Below, in pieces: positions 62,403-64,000 of a DNA stretch of 64,000 nucleotides. This stretch comes from Halomonas halmophila. Its GTDB lineage: Bacteria > Pseudomonadota > Gammaproteobacteria > Pseudomonadales > Halomonadaceae. The stretch covers positions 1 through 64,000 of the forward strand of contig NZ_BJOC01000028.1 in NCBI RefSeq assembly GCF_006540005.1, in the 5' to 3' direction. The number at the start of each line of letters is the position of its first letter. The first letter of the stretch is position 1. Position numbers and translations under genes: made by a program. The notes below the pieces were generated by a model, which saw only the letters and a list, made by a program, of their open reading frames with translations, was not told the DNA's origin and searched no databases.

Positions 62403-62558
62403 AAAGCATCATTAGGCGTATGCGGTGTTGTTTTTTGACGACTCTGAGCACCTGCAGCATGGATTTCGGTAACCTGACTACAAGATTCCATCGAACGATA
62501 TACACATGACGCGATTGCCTGAGCCAGCGACCGCTGCCCAAGACTCCTGGATAACCCC

Positions 62559-63323
62559 ATGACCCAACCGACCCCTGACACCGCTCACGACGAGATTCCC
62601 ATTCCACATCGCGCCAAGCCGGACTGGTCGTCGATCGGCCGGCTACCGATTCAGGGCAGTGACGAGCCGTTAGTGCCCATGAGCCTGGCACCAGCGCCGA
62701 TCAAGGTATTTCCGGCCTACGCCCGCCTGGGTATTCCGGGGGCCATCGATGAGTGCTATGTGCGCGAAGGCGTCTACCGTCGCCTGCTGGCGGTGGCCCG
62801 CGCCCTGCCCGAAGGGATGAGCCTGCTGGTGCTGGATGGCTGGCGTCCCTGGCGTGTTCAGCAGTACCTGTTCGAGACCCTGCAGTCCATCATCCAGGCC
62901 AGGCACCCGTCTCTCGGTGAACGGGAACTGCTGGAGCGCACGCGCGAATTCGTCGCCCAGCCGAGTAACGAGCCGACCTCGCCAAGCCCCCATCTGACCG
63001 GAGGCGCCGTGGACGTGACGCTGTGCGACGCCGATGGTCTGCCGCTGGACATGGGCACCCTGTTCGACGAGGCCGTGTCGGCATCACATGCTGCCGCGCT
63101 GGAAAGCGAGCTGGAGGAAGGCGGCAGCCGCTATCAGGCGAGACGCCATCGCCGCCTGCTCTACCACGCCATGCTGGCCCAGGGCTTCACCAACCTGCCC
63201 AGCGAATGGTGGCATTTCGACCTCGGCGACCAGCTCTGGGCTCACTACGGCGGTCATGACAGCGCCCATTACGGCCCGGCGGAACTGGACACCATCGAGA
63301 GCCGCTGGCGACGCCAACTATAA
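62559..63323 (+). CDS. D-alanyl-D-alanine dipeptidase (VanX/DdpX-type, peptidase M15D)
   Basis: Zinc dipeptidase that hydrolyses D-Ala-D-Ala. The 254-residue protein has the metal motif SxHxxGxAxD (SPHLTGGAVD), the catalytic ExxH (SEWWHFDLGDQLWAH), and the substrate-binding arginine in LDGWRPWR. It has no signal peptide, so a cytoplasmic role in peptidoglycan turnover or use of D-Ala-D-Ala as nutrient (as DdpX) is likely. No vancomycin-resistance genes neighbour it. The ribosome site is weak. Confidence 0.9.
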   Translation: MTQPTPDTAHDEIPIPHRAKPDWSSIGRLPIQGSDEPLVPMSLAPAPIKVFPAYARLGIPGAIDECYVREGVYRRLLAVARALPEGMSLLVLDGWRPWRVQQYLFETLQSIIQARHPSLGERELLERTREFVAQPSNEPTSPSPHLTGGAVDVTLCDADGLPLDMGTLFDEAVSASHAAALESELEEGGSRYQARRHRRLLYHAMLAQGFTNLPSEWWHFDLGDQLWAHYGGHDSAHYGPAELDTIESRWRRQL

Positions 63324-63345
63324 GCCGAACCACACGCCAGGCGGG

Positions 63346-64000
63346 TCAGGACAAGCCCTCGATCTCGCCGGCTGCGTCGAGCCCCATCCCGGCGCTCGCC
63401 GGTCGCTCAGGCATGCCCGGCATGCGCATGATGGTGCCGCACAAGGCCACCACGAAGCCCGCCCCGGCGGCCAGCTCGAGCTCCCGGATGGGCAGCACAT
63501 GCCCGGCGGCCAGGCCCCCCATCTCCGGGTCGGCGGCAAAGCTGTAAGGCGTCTTGGCGATGCAGACCGGCAGGTGACCGTACCCCAGCGCCTCGTACTC
63601 CTCCAGCTGGTGCTGTGCCCGCTCCTCCAGCTGGATATCCGCGGCGCCGTAGTGCTGCGTGGCGATGGCACGCAGCTTGTCCGCCAGGCCGGCATCATCG
63701 GCATAGCTCAATCGCGGCTCCGGGGTGGCGCCGTCCAGCAGCGCCATCACGCGCTCGGCCAGCTCCTCGCTGCCCGCCGAGCCCTCCTGCCAGTGGCGGC
63801 TCAGCACCACTTCCACCCCCATGGCGTCACAGGCCTCGCGCAGCACGGCATGCTCCTCGCTGGAATCCTGGTCGAACTGATTGATCGCCACCACCAGCGG
63901 GACGCCCGCGCCCTGCAGGTTCGCGACATGGCGAGCGAGGTTGGCGGCACCGCGGCGCACGGCCTCGGGATCGGGTTGCCCCAGTGCCTCGCGCGCGATG
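63346..64000 (-). CDS. fhs: Formate-tetrahydrofolate ligase, C-terminal part
   Basis: ATP-dependent formation of 10-formyl-tetrahydrofolate. Only the last 217 or so codons are in the window; the frame continues off the right edge. Family landmarks: HLPVCIAKTPYSFAADPE, RELELAAGAGFVVALCGTIMRMPGMP, and the final GLDAAGEIEGL. In this class the C-terminal part closes the folate site. It is convergent with the dipeptidase gene, 22 bases apart. Confidence 0.92.
   Translation of the reverse strand, partial: IAREALGQPDPEAVRRGAANLARHVANLQGAGVPLVVAINQFDQDSSEEHAVLREACDAMGVEVVLSRHWQEGSAGSEELAERVMALLDGATPEPRLSYADDAGLADKLRAIATQHYGAADIQLEERAQHQLEEYEALGYGHLPVCIAKTPYSFAADPEMGGLAAGHVLPIRELELAAGAGFVVALCGTIMRMPGMPERPASAGMGLDAAGEIEGLS

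Noticed and set aside
62559-63323. Vancomycin resistance gene
   Set aside because: VanX-type enzyme, but no vanH, vanA or regulators nearby and a Gram-negative host; a D-Ala-D-Ala catabolic or turnover role is more likely.

Overview
The window is 64 kb of GC-rich gammaproteobacterial chromosome. No 16S rRNA gene is visible, so the organism is inferred. Gene content and codon use suit a Halomonas-like member of the Halomonadaceae. From dksA to smpB-ssrA the genes are those of the Pseudomonas aeruginosa dksA-smpB segment (remembered, not searched), in two blocks placed differently relative to each other and with a few insertions. It is almost entirely core genome, with only two accessory-looking patches.

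Layout. 1-9.6 kb: tyrS, anmK, pilT, yggS-proC-yggT, metX-metW, sfsA and a PLP aminotransferase. 10-21 kb: dksA-gluQ-cbrX-cbrA-cbrB, a noncoding region that looks like a CrcZ-type RNA, then pcnB-folK-panB-panC-panD. 21-24 kb: acetyl-CoA acetyltransferase and an MFS transporter. 24-39 kb, minus strand: the translation, RNA and cell-envelope superoperon (rlmE, ftsH, folP, glmM, tpiA, secG, tRNA-Leu, initiator tRNA, rimP, nusA, infB, rbfA, truB, rpsO, pnp). 39-46 kb: yhbY, greA, carB, carA, dapB. 46-52.6 kb: an insertion between dapB and dnaJ with a phytase-like lipoprotein, two EamA permeases, a DUF2218 protein and an FecB/FecCD-type uptake ABC transporter. 52.7-61.4 kb: dnaJ, dnaK, grpE, recN, fur, bamE, rnfH, ratA, smpB and the tmRNA gene ssrA. 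61.4-64 kb: a tandem duplication of the ssrA 3' end, two unrecognised small genes, a VanX-type dipeptidase and the C-terminus of formate-tetrahydrofolate ligase.

Main discovery. Between cbrB and pcnB lies about 490 nt holding a near-perfect sigma-54 promoter, seven AACAACAA-type A-rich repeats plus two AAGAAAAA-type ones, and a strong intrinsic terminator. The position, promoter class and repeats match CrcZ of Pseudomonas, the CbrAB-activated RNA that titrates Hfq/Crc and relieves carbon catabolite repression. The sequence itself differs: its repeats are AACAACAA rather than the Pseudomonas-style AAUAAUAA, and several recur about every 42 nt. TGTTAC/GTAACA half-sites lie upstream of it, and a dense cluster of the same half-sites lies between folK and panB. 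This suggests the CbrB circuit may also reach pantothenate synthesis.

Other regulatory structure: a textbook sigma-32 promoter before grpE-dnaK-dnaJ, a LexA-like box before recN, a possible Fur-like site in the divergent DUF2218/ABC region, an 18-bp dyad upstream of ftsH, a perfect 34-bp palindrome between recN and fur, and a large hairpin between rpsO and pnp.
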